DNA from: an uncultured Prevotella sp.
GTDB taxonomy: Bacteria > Bacteroidota > Bacteroidia > Bacteroidales > Bacteroidaceae
Length of the DNA: 64,000 nucleotides
Direction of reading: 5' to 3'
Assembly: GCA_947164965.1 (NCBI GenBank)
Contig: CAMUYR010000002.1
Location: 1 to 64,000 of the forward strand
The translations under genes and the position numbers were made by a program. Positions 1 to 8,220 of this stretch are shown here, piece after piece (position 1 is the first letter of the stretch; each line of letters begins with the position of its first letter). The notes beneath the pieces are model-generated. The model saw nothing but the letters and a program-made list of their open reading frames with translations. It was not told where the DNA came from and did no database searches.

Positions 1-60
1 TTTATATGAGGTGATACTTAAAAAAACGTAAATAGATAACCAAAATTTGTTCAGATGGAA

Positions 61-94
61 AAGAAAAAGGAGTTGCGATTTCTCGTAACTCCTT
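61..94 (-). terminator. Intrinsic terminator of tRNA-Asn
   Basis: Read on the minus strand, a 12-bp stem (plus-strand arms 67-78 and 83-94, one G.U pair) closes a four-base loop and is followed by a U-rich run (plus-strand A-rich 61-68). It lies just past the tRNA 3' end and should stop its transcription. Confidence 0.8.
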
Positions 95-105
95 GATTTC
101 TAAGG

Positions 106-179
106 CGCTTCAGGATGGGCTTGAACCAACGACCCCCTGATTAACAGTCAGGTGCTCTAACCAACTGAGCTACTGAAGC
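106..179 (-). tRNA. tRNA-Asn (anticodon GTT)
   Basis: The minus strand folds as a full cloverleaf. The acceptor stem GCTTCAG pairs with CTGAAGC, the D arm is GCTC...GAGC, the anticodon arm is CCTGA-CTGTTAA-TCAGG with anticodon GTT, and the T arm carries TTCAAGC. The discriminator base is G at 106, as is usual for bacterial tRNA-Asn. CCA is not encoded (CCT follows), so it must be added after transcription. The gene stands alone with its own promoter and terminator. Confidence 0.95.
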
Positions 180-207
180 AAAGCATCTGATTTCTCATTT
201 GCGGGTG

Positions 208-238
208 CAAAGGTAAGACAATTTTTTGATTCCTGCAA
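208..238 (-). promoter_or_regulatory. Promoter of tRNA-Asn
   Basis: On the minus strand a Bacteroidetes -7 box TACCTTTG (215-208) sits 20 bp downstream of TTG (238-236). The start site should be near 200, about 20 bases before the tRNA. Confidence 0.75.
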
Positions 239-278
239 ACTTTTTGGCAAAAAAATTCACGGAATGCGTATTTTTTTG

Positions 279-286
279 TAATTTTG
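279..286 (+). promoter_or_regulatory. -7 box of the S41 protease gene
   Basis: TAATTTTG matches the Bacteroidetes -7 consensus TAnnTTTG and lies 23 bp before the ATG at 310. It rules out the longer reading frame that would begin at 226. Confidence 0.6.
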
Positions 287-309
287 TCGCCGAAATCATA
301 AAAAAGAAG

Positions 310-1890
310 ATGAAAAAAAGTGTTTTAATATTGATAAGTGCCTGTATGATGGGGCTGACTGCACAAGCGCAGGGAGCCAAGAATCATAATCTGGAGGTAG
401 CTAAGAATCTGGAAATATTCAATGCGCTCTACAAAAATCTGGATTTGATGTATGTGGACACGTTGGATGCCAACAAGGTGATAACGAAAGGCATTGATGC
501 TATGCTGGCATCACTAGACCGCTATACAGAGTATTATCCTGAGGAGCGCCAGAAGGAACTGAAGACAATGCTGACGGGTAAGTATGCAGGTGTGGGTGCG
601 CTGATACGCTATCACCAAAAGCTGAAGCGGGTGGTTGTAGAGGAGCCATACGAAGGCATGCCTGCTGCCGAAGCCGGTCTGAAGAAGGGTGACATCATCC
701 TGCAGATAGACGACTCGCTGATGACAGACAAAGGAACCAACTACGTGAGCAGCCATCTACGTGGTGAGCCTGGCACTACTTTCATGCTGCAAATACTGCG
801 TCCATCGACAAATAAGAAGATGAAATTCAAGATTACACGCAGAAGCATTAAGATGCCTGAGATTACATGGTATGGCATGCTGGATAATGGTGTAGGATAT
901 ATCAATCTGAACACTTTTACGGGTGAGCCTTCTAAGCCGATGCGTCTGGCTTTTGTCGATCTGAAGAAGCAAGGAGCCAAGAGTCTGGTACTGGACTTGC
1001 GTAACAACGGTGGCGGATCGCTGTCTGAATGTGTGGATATTCTGAATATGTGGGTGCCCAAAGGCGTGAAGATTGTAGAAACGAAAGGTAAGCTGAAGCG
1101 TGCCAACTCAGAATACAAGACTCGACTGGAGCCTACAGACACTGTAATGCCCATCGTGGTGTTGGTAAACCGTGAGACGGCATCGGCATCGGAAATCACG
1201 AGTGGAGCGCTGCAAGACTTAAAGCGAGGAATAATAATAGGTACGCGTACTTATGGTAAAGGGCTGGTACAGGTGCCAAATATCGACCTACCCTACAATG
1301 CCAATCTGAAACTGACCACCTCGCGCTATTATCTGCCCAGCGGACGCGGCATCACATTTGAAGAAGGCATTAAACCTGACGTAGAGGTGAAACCCGACAC
1401 GATGGCTAATGTGACGGTATACCTGAACCGACTGGATTCGACGGAGGCCGCATTCGACTATGTGGTGGACTATATTGCAAAACACCCCACTATTGCTCCC
1501 GCCAAGGACTTCCGTCTTACAGATGCTGACTATGAGGACTTCAAACAGCGGGTGATCAAAGCTGGTTTCACCTACGACCAAGTGAGCAAGAAACAGTTTG
1601 AAGAGTTAGTAAAGGCAGCTAAGTTTGAAGGCTATTACGACGATGCCAAGGCTGAATTCGAGGCATTGAAAGCAAAAATAGACCATCACGACCTTGCACG
1701 TGATTTGGATGCTCACCGCGATGAGATCCAATTGCTGTTGGAACAGGAGATAGTTGGTTCATATTACTATCAGGCCGGTCAGCTGAAATTAGGCATGCGC
1801 AACGACAAAGTATTGGACAAAGCCCTTCGTATCTTGAACACTGACGGCGAGTATGAACGCATCCTAAAACGTGAACAAGCGGAAAAATAG
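310..1890 (+). CDS. S41-family C-terminal processing peptidase with PDZ domain
   Basis: A periplasmic serine protease of the CtpA/Prc family, 526 residues from the ATG at 310. It starts with a signal peptide (MKKSVLILISACMMG, cleavage probably after AQA). A PDZ domain covers roughly residues 75-170 (GVGALIRY, AGLKKGDIILQIDD). The peptidase core follows, with the LRNNGGG block and the catalytic pair: Ser in TASASE and Lys in TYGKGLVQ. A helical C-terminal extension of about 150 residues follows the core. Family members trim the C-termini of envelope proteins using a Ser-Lys dyad. An in-frame start at 226 would lie upstream of the likely promoter and would bury the signal peptide, so 310 is preferred. 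The substrate cannot be told from sequence. Confidence 0.93.
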   Translation: MKKSVLILISACMMGLTAQAQGAKNHNLEVAKNLEIFNALYKNLDLMYVDTLDANKVITKGIDAMLASLDRYTEYYPEERQKELKTMLTGKYAGVGALIRYHQKLKRVVVEEPYEGMPAAEAGLKKGDIILQIDDSLMTDKGTNYVSSHLRGEPGTTFMLQILRPSTNKKMKFKITRRSIKMPEITWYGMLDNGVGYINLNTFTGEPSKPMRLAFVDLKKQGAKSLVLDLRNNGGGSLSECVDILNMWVPKGVKIVETKGKLKRANSEYKTRLEPTDTVMPIVVLVNRETASASEITSGALQDLKRGIIIGTRTYGKGLVQVPNIDLPYNANLKLTTSRYYLPSGRGITFEEGIKPDVEVKPDTMANVTVYLNRLDSTEAAFDYVVDYIAKHPTIAPAKDFRLTDADYEDFKQRVIKAGFTYDQVSKKQFEELVKAAKFEGYYDDAKAEFEALKAKIDHHDLARDLDAHRDEIQLLLEQEIVGSYYYQAGQLKLGMRNDKVLDKALRILNTDGEYERILKREQAEK

Positions 1891-1962
1891 GAATATTAAA
1901 CGGCAAAAAACGCCTGTTATCTGTTAAATAACCAAAAAATCGAAAAATAAGATGATTTAGGC

Positions 1963-1993
1963 TTGGAAATAGAGAATATTCTTCGTAATTTTG
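1963..1993 (+). promoter_or_regulatory. Orphan promoter of a candidate small RNA
   Basis: TTG (1963-1965), a 20-bp spacer and TAATTTTG (1986-1993) match the Bacteroidetes -33/-7 pattern. No plus-strand ORF follows. The next plus-strand signal is the terminator hairpin at 2044. Confidence 0.65.
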
Positions 1994-1999
1994 CACTCG

Positions 2000-2077
2000 C
2001 ACACAACTAGTAATTTTAATCTATATTTATCATTTTCCTCGAGGTTAAGCTGTCTGTGAAGACAGCTTAACTTTTTT
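2000..2077 (+). ncRNA. Candidate small RNA, about 75-80 nt
   Basis: The unit runs from the predicted start site (about 2000, set by the -7 box at 1986-1993) to the end of an intrinsic terminator. The 5' part is A/U-rich and unstructured (about 2000-2040). The 3' part is a perfect 12-bp hairpin with a U-tract. It sits between the S41 protease and the convergent sirtuin gene and encodes no plausible peptide. This layout is typical of an independent trans-acting sRNA, but its family is not recognised. An alternative is an extra terminator for the protease transcript. Confidence 0.5.
2044..2077 (+). terminator. Strong intrinsic terminator
   Basis: Arms GTTAAGCTGTCT (2044-2055) and AGACAGCTTAAC (2060-2071) are perfectly complementary around a GTGA tetraloop and are followed by six T (2072-2077). 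The minus-strand side lacks a T-tract, so it acts on plus-strand transcripts. Confidence 0.9.
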
Positions 2078-2107
2078 ATGTCATCTCAAGGCAGAAAATC
2101 AAAAAAA

Positions 2108-2794
2108 TCAAAGCATCTGCATGAGTTCCTTCATACCCTCAGAAGCACCCTTCTGAATCTGCTTGACACCATTACCCGCACTGATGGGGTTGGGGTCGAT
2201 AAGATAGATGGGAGTGCCTGGACGAACGTAATGGATAAGGCCTGCTGCCGGATAGACATTGAGCGAAGTGCCAATGATGATGAAGATGTCAGCCTCCTGA
2301 CATTCCTCGGCAGCAACGGTAATATTTGGGACAGCCTCGCCAAAGAACACAATAAACGGACGTAACAATGATCCGTCGCCAGCCTTTGTGCCTGGTTCAA
2401 TCTCACAATTCTCAGGCGTCAGCTGCTGCTGATAGCGAGGATCATCAGGATCGTTGCTCGAACAAACCTTCATCAACTCGCCATGCAAGTGAATCACATG
2501 AGTAGAACCTGCCTGCTCATGTAGATTGTCTACATTCTGCGTCACCACCGTCACATTGTACTTCTTTTCGAGTTCTGCCACCAAGCGATGACCTTCATTA
2601 GGCTTTACACCCCAGCACTTCTTGCGTAACATGTTGTAGAAATTAGTTACAAGAGTGGGGTCGTTAAGCCAACCTTCGTGAGTAGCTACCTGCTGAACAG
2701 GATACTCTTCCCACAAACCATCAGCATCGCGGAAAGTCTTCAGTCCACTTTCCACAGACATGCCTGCACCAGTTAAAACTACTATCTTTTTCAT
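2108..2794 (-). CDS. cobB: Sir2-family NAD-dependent protein deacylase
   Basis: A cytosolic sirtuin of 228 residues that removes acyl groups from lysines while consuming NAD+. Visible motifs are GAGMS (9-13), FRDADGLW (21-28), TQNVDNLH (85-92) and the catalytic His in HLHGE (about 104). Y53 and R57 lie where class III (desuccinylase-type) sirtuins have their Tyr/Arg pair, although the usual spacing is three residues rather than four. The small domain shows only two cysteines (C111, C130) instead of the usual four Zn ligands, so the zinc ribbon appears lost. A -7 box TAATTTTG lies at 2824-2817 on the minus strand. The gene is monocistronic. Confidence 0.92.
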   Translation of the reverse strand: MKKIVVLTGAGMSVESGLKTFRDADGLWEEYPVQQVATHEGWLNDPTLVTNFYNMLRKKCWGVKPNEGHRLVAELEKKYNVTVVTQNVDNLHEQAGSTHVIHLHGELMKVCSSNDPDDPRYQQQLTPENCEIEPGTKAGDGSLLRPFIVFFGEAVPNITVAAEECQEADIFIIIGTSLNVYPAAGLIHYVRPGTPIYLIDPNPISAGNGVKQIQKGASEGMKELMQML

Positions 2795-2816
2795 ATACTT
2801 AAGTATTAAGAATGCA

Positions 2817-2824
2817 CAAAATTA
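2817..2824 (-). promoter_or_regulatory. -7 box of the sirtuin gene
   Basis: TAATTTTG on the minus strand, 22 bp before the ATG. It is divergent from the FKBP promoter 44 bp away. No clear -33 TTTG is seen. Confidence 0.5.
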
Positions 2825-2867
2825 GTAATTTTTCCCGAAATATCGCACGAAAATCATGGATTATTTG

Positions 2868-2875
2868 TAACTTTG
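2868..2875 (+). promoter_or_regulatory. -7 box of the FKBP operon
   Basis: TAACTTTG, 34 bp before the ATG at 2910. It should drive the three FKBP genes and possibly rbfA onward. The -33 element is poor. Confidence 0.55.
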
Positions 2876-2909
2876 CAGCCGTTTTTATAATAATAAGGTA
2901 TAATAAGAC

Positions 2910-3515
2910 ATGGATAAAGTAAGTTACGCATTAGGTATTGGCATCGGTCACCAGTTGGCAAACATGGGTGGCCAGGAGCTGAATATCGATGATTTTGCCC
3001 AGGCCGTAAAGGATGTTCTGGGTGGCAAAGAGTTGAAGATAAAGAGCAGCGAGGCTCAAAAGATTGTCCAGGATTTCTTCGCTCAGCAGGAAGAGAAAAT
3101 TAACAAACAGCGCCAGGAAGCTGGTAAGATGCATAAGGAGGCTGGTGAGAAGTATCTGGCCGAAAACGCTAAGAAAGATGGCATCATAACCCTGCCTTCA
3201 GGTCTGCAGTATCAAGTGCTGCAGGAAGGTAATGGTAAGAAGCCTTCAGCTGAAGACAGTGTGAAGTGCCACTATGAGGGTTTCCTCATCGATGGTACTG
3301 TGTTCGATAGCAGCGTGCAGCGTGGTGAGCCCGCAGTATTTGGACTTCAGCAAGTGATTGCAGGTTGGACAGAAGGTCTGCAGCTGATGCAGGAGGGTGC
3401 CAAGTATCGTTTCTTCATCCCCTACCGCCTGGCATATGGTGAGGGTGGTGCAGGCAGCTCTATTCCTCCCTTTGCAGCACTGATCTTCGATGTAGAACTG
3501 ATCGAGGTCATGTAA
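2910..3515 (+). CDS. FKBP-type peptidyl-prolyl cis-trans isomerase, no signal peptide
   Basis: 201 residues. The N-terminal dimerisation-type helices (1-75, MDKVSYALGIGIGHQL) match the FkpA/MIP family. The FKBP catalytic domain (about 95-201) has LPSGLQYQVL, VKCHYEGFLIDGTVFDSS, VIAGWTEGLQLM and PYRLAYGEGG. Unlike its two downstream paralogues it has no signal sequence, so it should act in the cytoplasm. It speeds prolyl isomerisation during folding. It is first of three tandem FKBP genes that look like local duplications. Confidence 0.93.
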   Translation: MDKVSYALGIGIGHQLANMGGQELNIDDFAQAVKDVLGGKELKIKSSEAQKIVQDFFAQQEEKINKQRQEAGKMHKEAGEKYLAENAKKDGIITLPSGLQYQVLQEGNGKKPSAEDSVKCHYEGFLIDGTVFDSSVQRGEPAVFGLQQVIAGWTEGLQLMQEGAKYRFFIPYRLAYGEGGAGSSIPPFAALIFDVELIEVM

Positions 3516-3566
3516 TGTAGAAATAACGATATAACGTAATAACAAAATAAAAATCAAAAAGAAAAA

Positions 3567-4448
3567 ATGAAAAAGTTTACATTCGCTGCTATTGCAGCTG
3601 TAGCTGCCGTTATGATGTATTCATGCGGCAATGGTACTCCAAAGGCCAATCTGAAAACAGACATTGATACCGTGAGCTATGCTATCGGTATGGCTCAGAC
3701 TCAGGGTCTGAAAGACTATCTCGTAGGTCGTCTGGGTGTTGACACCGCTTACATGAACGACTTCATCAAGGGTTTGAACGAAGGTGCTAACGCTGGTGAC
3801 GACAAGAAGAAGGCTGCTTACTACGCTGGTATCCAGATTGGTCAGCAGATTTCTAACCAGATGGTAAAGGGTATCAACCACGAACTGTTTGGTGAGGATT
3901 CTACCAAGACCATCTCTTTGAGAAACTTCATGGCTGGCTTCATTGCTGGTACTGTAGGTAAGGGCGGTCTGATGACTGTTGACTCTGCCCAGATGGTTGC
4001 CCAGGAGATGATGCGCGCCATCAAGGCTAAGAACATGGAAAAGGAGTTTGGTCCTAACAAGAAGGCCGGTGAGGAATTCCTGAAGGAGAACGCCAAGAAG
4101 GAAGGCGTAAAGGTTCTGCCTAGCGGTGTTCAGTATAAAGTTATCAAAGAGGGTACTGGTGCCATTCCTGCTGACACCTCTCGCGTTCGCGTAAACTACG
4201 AAGGTAAGACCATGGATGGCAAGGTATTCGACAGTTCTTACAAGCGTGGTCAGCCTGCTGACTTCCGTGCCAACCAAGTTATCAAGGGTTGGACAGAGGC
4301 TCTGGTTCACATGCCTGCCGGTTCTACATGGGAGGTTTACATTCCTCAGGAGCTGGCTTACGGTGAGCGTCAGCAGGGTGCCGACATCAAACCTTTCTCA
4401 ATGCTGATCTTCAAGATTGAATTGCTGGAAGTAGATCCTAAGAAATAA
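3567..4448 (+). CDS. FKBP-type peptidyl-prolyl isomerase, lipoprotein
   Basis: 293 residues. A lipoprotein signal peptide ends in MMYSC, so Cys20 should be lipidated and the protein anchored to a membrane facing the periplasm. The N-terminal helical domain is long (about 30-180). The C-terminal FKBP domain has VLPSGVQYKVI, VRVNYEGKTMDGKVFDSS, VIKGWTEAL and PQELAYGER. It is about 50 bp from the upstream paralogue. Its TAA shares one base with the next ATG (TAATG), which implies translational coupling. Confidence 0.93.
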   Translation: MKKFTFAAIAAVAAVMMYSCGNGTPKANLKTDIDTVSYAIGMAQTQGLKDYLVGRLGVDTAYMNDFIKGLNEGANAGDDKKKAAYYAGIQIGQQISNQMVKGINHELFGEDSTKTISLRNFMAGFIAGTVGKGGLMTVDSAQMVAQEMMRAIKAKNMEKEFGPNKKAGEEFLKENAKKEGVKVLPSGVQYKVIKEGTGAIPADTSRVRVNYEGKTMDGKVFDSSYKRGQPADFRANQVIKGWTEALVHMPAGSTWEVYIPQELAYGERQQGADIKPFSMLIFKIELLEVDPKK

Positions 4449-5275
4449 TGAAGAAACTGATTATGATAGCACTCGCCCTACTGGTGGCGGGTGCTTCTTC
4501 ATCTTATGCCCAGAAGGGTAAGAAGTCGAAGAAGAAGGCTGCCAAGGAGGTTAAAGTTGAAGTGGCCCCTGTAGCACCTGCTGCGACCTTCCGTCTGGCA
4601 AATGGTAGCGACTCATTGAGCTATGCTGCCGGATACACCTTTGCCGAAGTGGTACGTAACCGTGTGTTCAATGAACTGATTGAAGAGTTGAAAGGCTCAG
4701 CCTATACCTTCACCCCTGAAGTTGCCTATCAGGGACTCTATGATGCACTGAAGAACGACACTTCTCTGATGAAGCCCCAACGTGCCGAGTGGTATTTCAA
4801 TGAGCGTATGATGGCTCACCAGCGCGCCAAGGCTGAACAAGGCCGTGCTGCCGGAAAGGCCTGGCTGGCTGAGAATGCCAAGAAGGAAGGCGTCATCACC
4901 CTACCCTCAGGTATGCAGTACAAGGTCATCAAAGAGGGTAACGGTCCTATAGCTAAGGCTGACGATCAGGTACGTGTAAAATATGAGGGACGTCTGATTG
5001 ACGGTACAGTGTTCGACTCTACTGACAAGCATGGCGGCGAGCCCATCACTTTCTCTCCCAATCTGGTTATTCCTGGCTGGTGTGAGGCGCTCACCATGAT
5101 GCCCGTCGGTTCTCGCTGGGAGGTCTACATCCCTGAAAATCTGGCTTACGGCAGCCGTGCCACAGGACAGATTCCCGCCTATAGCGCCCTCATCTTCGAT
5201 ATCGAGGTAGTAGGCATCGAGGGACAGACCAACACCAAGAAGGCCAGTGGCTCGAAGAGCAAAAAGAAGAAGTAA
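4448..5275 (+). CDS. FKBP-type peptidyl-prolyl isomerase, periplasmic
   Basis: 275 residues. A signal peptide (MKKLIMIALALLVAGASSSYAQ) is followed by a Lys-rich stretch (KGKKSKKKAAKE), an FKBP N-terminal helical domain and an FKBP catalytic domain (LPSGMQYKVI, VRVKYEGRLIDGTVFDST, VIPGWCEALTMM, PENLAYGSR). A second Lys-rich tail (SKSKKKK) closes the protein. The basic ends could bind polyanions such as LPS or nucleic acid; this is inference. The start overlaps the previous stop. Confidence 0.92.
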   Translation: MKKLIMIALALLVAGASSSYAQKGKKSKKKAAKEVKVEVAPVAPAATFRLANGSDSLSYAAGYTFAEVVRNRVFNELIEELKGSAYTFTPEVAYQGLYDALKNDTSLMKPQRAEWYFNERMMAHQRAKAEQGRAAGKAWLAENAKKEGVITLPSGMQYKVIKEGNGPIAKADDQVRVKYEGRLIDGTVFDSTDKHGGEPITFSPNLVIPGWCEALTMMPVGSRWEVYIPENLAYGSRATGQIPAYSALIFDIEVVGIEGQTNTKKASGSKSKKKK

Positions 5276-5284
5276 TATCAACAT

Positions 5285-5620
5285 ATGCAAGAAACAAGAC
5301 AGAACAAAATAGCGCGTCTGCTCCAAAAGGAACTAAGTGTCATCTTCCAGGAGCAGACCCGCTCTATGCATGGTGTGATGGTCAGCGTGACGCGTGTTCG
5401 TGTCAGTCCTGACCTCAGCATCTGCACCGCCTATCTCAGCATCTTCCCATCCGAGCGTGGTGAAGAGTTGTTGCAGAACATCACGAAGAACGAAAAGCAA
5501 GTGCGCTACGAACTGGGTACACGAGTACGCCACCAGCTGCGCATCATTCCAGAGCTCCGTTTCTTCATCGACGACTCGTTGGATTATATCGAGCGCATTG
5601 ACGAACTCTTGAAGAAGTAA
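5285..5620 (+). CDS. rbfA: 30S ribosome-binding factor A
   Basis: 111 residues, a single KH-like domain. It starts METRQ-type (MQETRQNKIARLLQKELSVIF) and carries SVTRVRVSPDLSICTAYLSIFP and LRFFIDDSLDYIERIDELL, as in RbfA. It assists late 16S rRNA processing and 30S assembly. It begins 9 bp after the third FKBP gene and ends 8 bp before the permease gene, so it is probably co-transcribed with both. Confidence 0.93.
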   Translation: MQETRQNKIARLLQKELSVIFQEQTRSMHGVMVSVTRVRVSPDLSICTAYLSIFPSERGEELLQNITKNEKQVRYELGTRVRHQLRIIPELRFFIDDSLDYIERIDELLKK

Positions 5621-5628
5621 AAGGTGAG

Positions 5629-6858
5629 GTGAATTTCCCGTTTTACATAGCACGGCGGTATCTCTTCTCCAAGAAGTCTACACACGCCATTAACGTCATC
5701 AGCGGCATTTCCGTGGTAGGTGTTGCAGTTGCAACTACCGCCTTGGTTGTGACGCTGTCGGTGTTTAATGGCTTTCACGACTTGGTAGCATCGTTCTTCA
5801 CTGCTATGGATCCTCAGATTAAGGTAGTGCCCGTCAAGGGTAAGGCGGCACCCGCCGATGATCCAATATTAACCAAAATACGCCAATTGCCAGAAGTCGA
5901 CGTAGCCACTGAATGTCTGGAAGATCAGGCGCTGGCCGTCTATGGCAATCGCCAGCAGATGGTAAAATTAAAAGGTGTTGAAGACAACTTCGACAAGCTC
6001 ACCCACATCCGTGAGATTCTGGAGGGTGACGGTCAGTTTGAGTTACATGCCGCAGATATGTATTATGGCATCCCGGGCTTGGGCATTGCATACCAGATGG
6101 GACTGGGGTATACCTATGAGCAACCACTGAAAATCTATGCGCCTCGTCGCGAAGGGCAGCTCAACATGGCTGATCCTTCCGAGGGCTTCGTAGAGGACGA
6201 GCTGTACTCGCCTGGCGTCGTCTTCTGTATCAAGCAGGGCAAATATGACAAGAACTATATACTCACCTCCATCCATTTTACGCGACAGCTGTTTCAGCAG
6301 GACGGCATGCTGTCGTCTCTGGAACTGCGCCTAAAGCCAGGCAGCGATTTCGATCGTGTCAAAAAGAAGATGGAGGAACTGGCAGGCACACAATACCATG
6401 TGCTTGACCGTTATGAACAACAGGAAGACACTTTCCGTATTATGAAGGTAGAGAAGCTCATTGCCTACATCTTCCTCACATTTATCCTCATGATTGCCTG
6501 CTTTAACATCATTGGCTCGCTGTCCATGCTGATTATCGACAAGAAAGAGGATGTGGTTACCCTACGCAATCTGGGTGCTACTGACCGTCAGATTAGTCGT
6601 ATCTTCCTTTTCGAAGGTCGTATGATTAGCGCCATTGGTGCCATTATTGGCATACTGCTGGGACTCCTACTCTGCTGGATTCAACAGCAGTACGGTATAG
6701 TGCGCCTGGGCGACAGCGAGGGGTCGTTTGTAGTCAATGCCTATCCTGTCAGCGTTCATCCTACTGACATCATTCTTGTATTCATAACCGTTATCACCGT
6801 CGGTTTCCTCAGCGTTTGGTATCCCGTACGCTATTTCTCCCGACGTCTGTTATACTAA
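5629..6858 (+). CDS. FtsX-like ABC transporter permease (LolC/LolE type)
   Basis: 409 residues, GTG start at 5629 preceded by AAGGTGAG. One N-terminal membrane helix (ISGISVVGVAVATTALVVTL) is followed by a large periplasmic MacB-like domain (about 50-270). Three C-terminal helices (IAYIFLTFILMIACFNIIGSL; AIGAIIGILLGLLLCWI; IILVFITVITVGFLSVWYPV) complete the LolC/E/FtsX topology. LolCDE extracts lipoproteins from the inner membrane. No ATPase gene is adjacent, so LolD must be encoded elsewhere. The final Arg-rich end (RYFSRRLLY) is typical of Bacteroidetes members. Confidence 0.88.
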   Translation: MNFPFYIARRYLFSKKSTHAINVISGISVVGVAVATTALVVTLSVFNGFHDLVASFFTAMDPQIKVVPVKGKAAPADDPILTKIRQLPEVDVATECLEDQALAVYGNRQQMVKLKGVEDNFDKLTHIREILEGDGQFELHAADMYYGIPGLGIAYQMGLGYTYEQPLKIYAPRREGQLNMADPSEGFVEDELYSPGVVFCIKQGKYDKNYILTSIHFTRQLFQQDGMLSSLELRLKPGSDFDRVKKKMEELAGTQYHVLDRYEQQEDTFRIMKVEKLIAYIFLTFILMIACFNIIGSLSMLIIDKKEDVVTLRNLGATDRQISRIFLFEGRMISAIGAIIGILLGLLLCWIQQQYGIVRLGDSEGSFVVNAYPVSVHPTDIILVFITVITVGFLSVWYPVRYFSRRLLY

Positions 6859-6895
6859 TCAACAACAATCTCGTATAAATCTAAAACTTTAAAAT

Positions 6896-8206
6896 ATGAG
6901 CATTAATAAAGAATCCATTATTTCGAAAGACGGCATCAGCTATCTGGTTCCGTTCATCCTCGTTACGTCATGTTTTGCCTTATGGGGCTTTGCAAACGAC
7001 ATCACCAACCCGATGGTAAAGGCGTTCTCCAAGATTTTCCGCATGAGTGTGACAGATGGTGCACTGGTACAGGTGGCTTTCTATGGCGGCTATTTCGCTA
7101 TGGCATTCCCTGCCGCTATGTTCATCCGTAAATACTCGTACAAGGCGGGTGTACTGATGGGGCTCGGACTCTATGCCACTGGAGCCCTATTGTTCCTGCC
7201 TGCCTCTTGGACAGGCATGTACTATCCCTTCCTGGCGGCATACTTCATCCTGACCTGCGGACTGTCGTTCCTGGAAACATCGTGTAACCCTTACATCCTG
7301 TCAATGGGAACAGAAGAGACGAGTACACGAAGACTGAATCTGGCACAATGCTTCAACCCCATGGGTTCACTCTGTGGTATGTATGTAGCCATGAACTTTA
7401 TTCAGGCCAAACTCAATCCAGCATCTACGGAAGAACGTGCTCTTTTGAATGATGCCGACTTTACAGCCATGAGAGATGCTGACCTGAGTGTGCTTATCAC
7501 ACCATATCTAATTATCGGTGCCGTGATAGCCCTGATGTTCCTAGTCATCTTCTTCACCAAAATGCCACATAATGCCGATACGAACCACGATGTTCATCCG
7601 CTGGCAACGTTGAAGCGCATCTGCAAGATAGACTACTACCGTGAAGGCGTGATTGCCCAGTTCTTCTATGTGGGTGTACAGATTATGTGCTGGACCTTTA
7701 TTATACAATATGGTACGCGCGTGCTTATGAACGAAGGCATGACAGAACAGATGGCAGAAGTAACCTCGCAACGCTACAATATCATTGCCATGGCTATCTT
7801 CGTTACCAGCCGTTTCATCTGCACCTATTTCCTGAAGTATATCAACGCAGGCGCCCTGCTGGGTATTCTCGCTGTAGTAGGCACGCTGCTAACATGTGGC
7901 GTGATATTCATCGACGGACGCATGGGTCTCTACTGCCTGGTAGCCATCTCAGCATGCATGTCGCTGATGTTCCCCACCATCTACGGTATTGCTCTGCAGG
8001 GATTGGGCGACGATGCCAAGTTTGGAGCTGCCGGCCTCATCATGGCCATCCTCGGTGGTAGTGTACTGCCCCCGTTGCAGGCAGCCATCATCGACCAGAA
8101 AGAGATGTTCGGCATGCCAGCCGTCAACATTTCCTTCATTCTGCCACTAATCTGCTTCCTGGTTATTATCGTCTATGGCTATCGCACGTATCAGCGTACA
8201 AGATAA
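6896..8206 (+). CDS. MFS sugar transporter, FucP-like
   Basis: 436 residues and about 12 membrane helices. The N-terminus (YLVPFILVTSCFALWGFANDITNPMV) is characteristic of the fucose/glucose/galactose:H+ symporter family, as is FLETSCNPYILSMG. It is predicted to import a hexose or deoxyhexose by proton symport in the inner membrane. It lies 37 bp after the permease gene and converges with asnB. There is no catabolic gene nearby to fix the substrate. Confidence 0.88.
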   Translation: MSINKESIISKDGISYLVPFILVTSCFALWGFANDITNPMVKAFSKIFRMSVTDGALVQVAFYGGYFAMAFPAAMFIRKYSYKAGVLMGLGLYATGALLFLPASWTGMYYPFLAAYFILTCGLSFLETSCNPYILSMGTEETSTRRLNLAQCFNPMGSLCGMYVAMNFIQAKLNPASTEERALLNDADFTAMRDADLSVLITPYLIIGAVIALMFLVIFFTKMPHNADTNHDVHPLATLKRICKIDYYREGVIAQFFYVGVQIMCWTFIIQYGTRVLMNEGMTEQMAEVTSQRYNIIAMAIFVTSRFICTYFLKYINAGALLGILAVVGTLLTCGVIFIDGRMGLYCLVAISACMSLMFPTIYGIALQGLGDDAKFGAAGLIMAILGGSVLPPLQAAIIDQKEMFGMPAVNISFILPLICFLVIIVYGYRTYQRTR

Positions 8207-8220
8207 AAAATCAGCCTGTC

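Noticed and set aside
226..309. Upstream extension of the S41 protease frame
   Set aside because: The -7 box at 279-286 lies within it and the signal peptide begins at 310.
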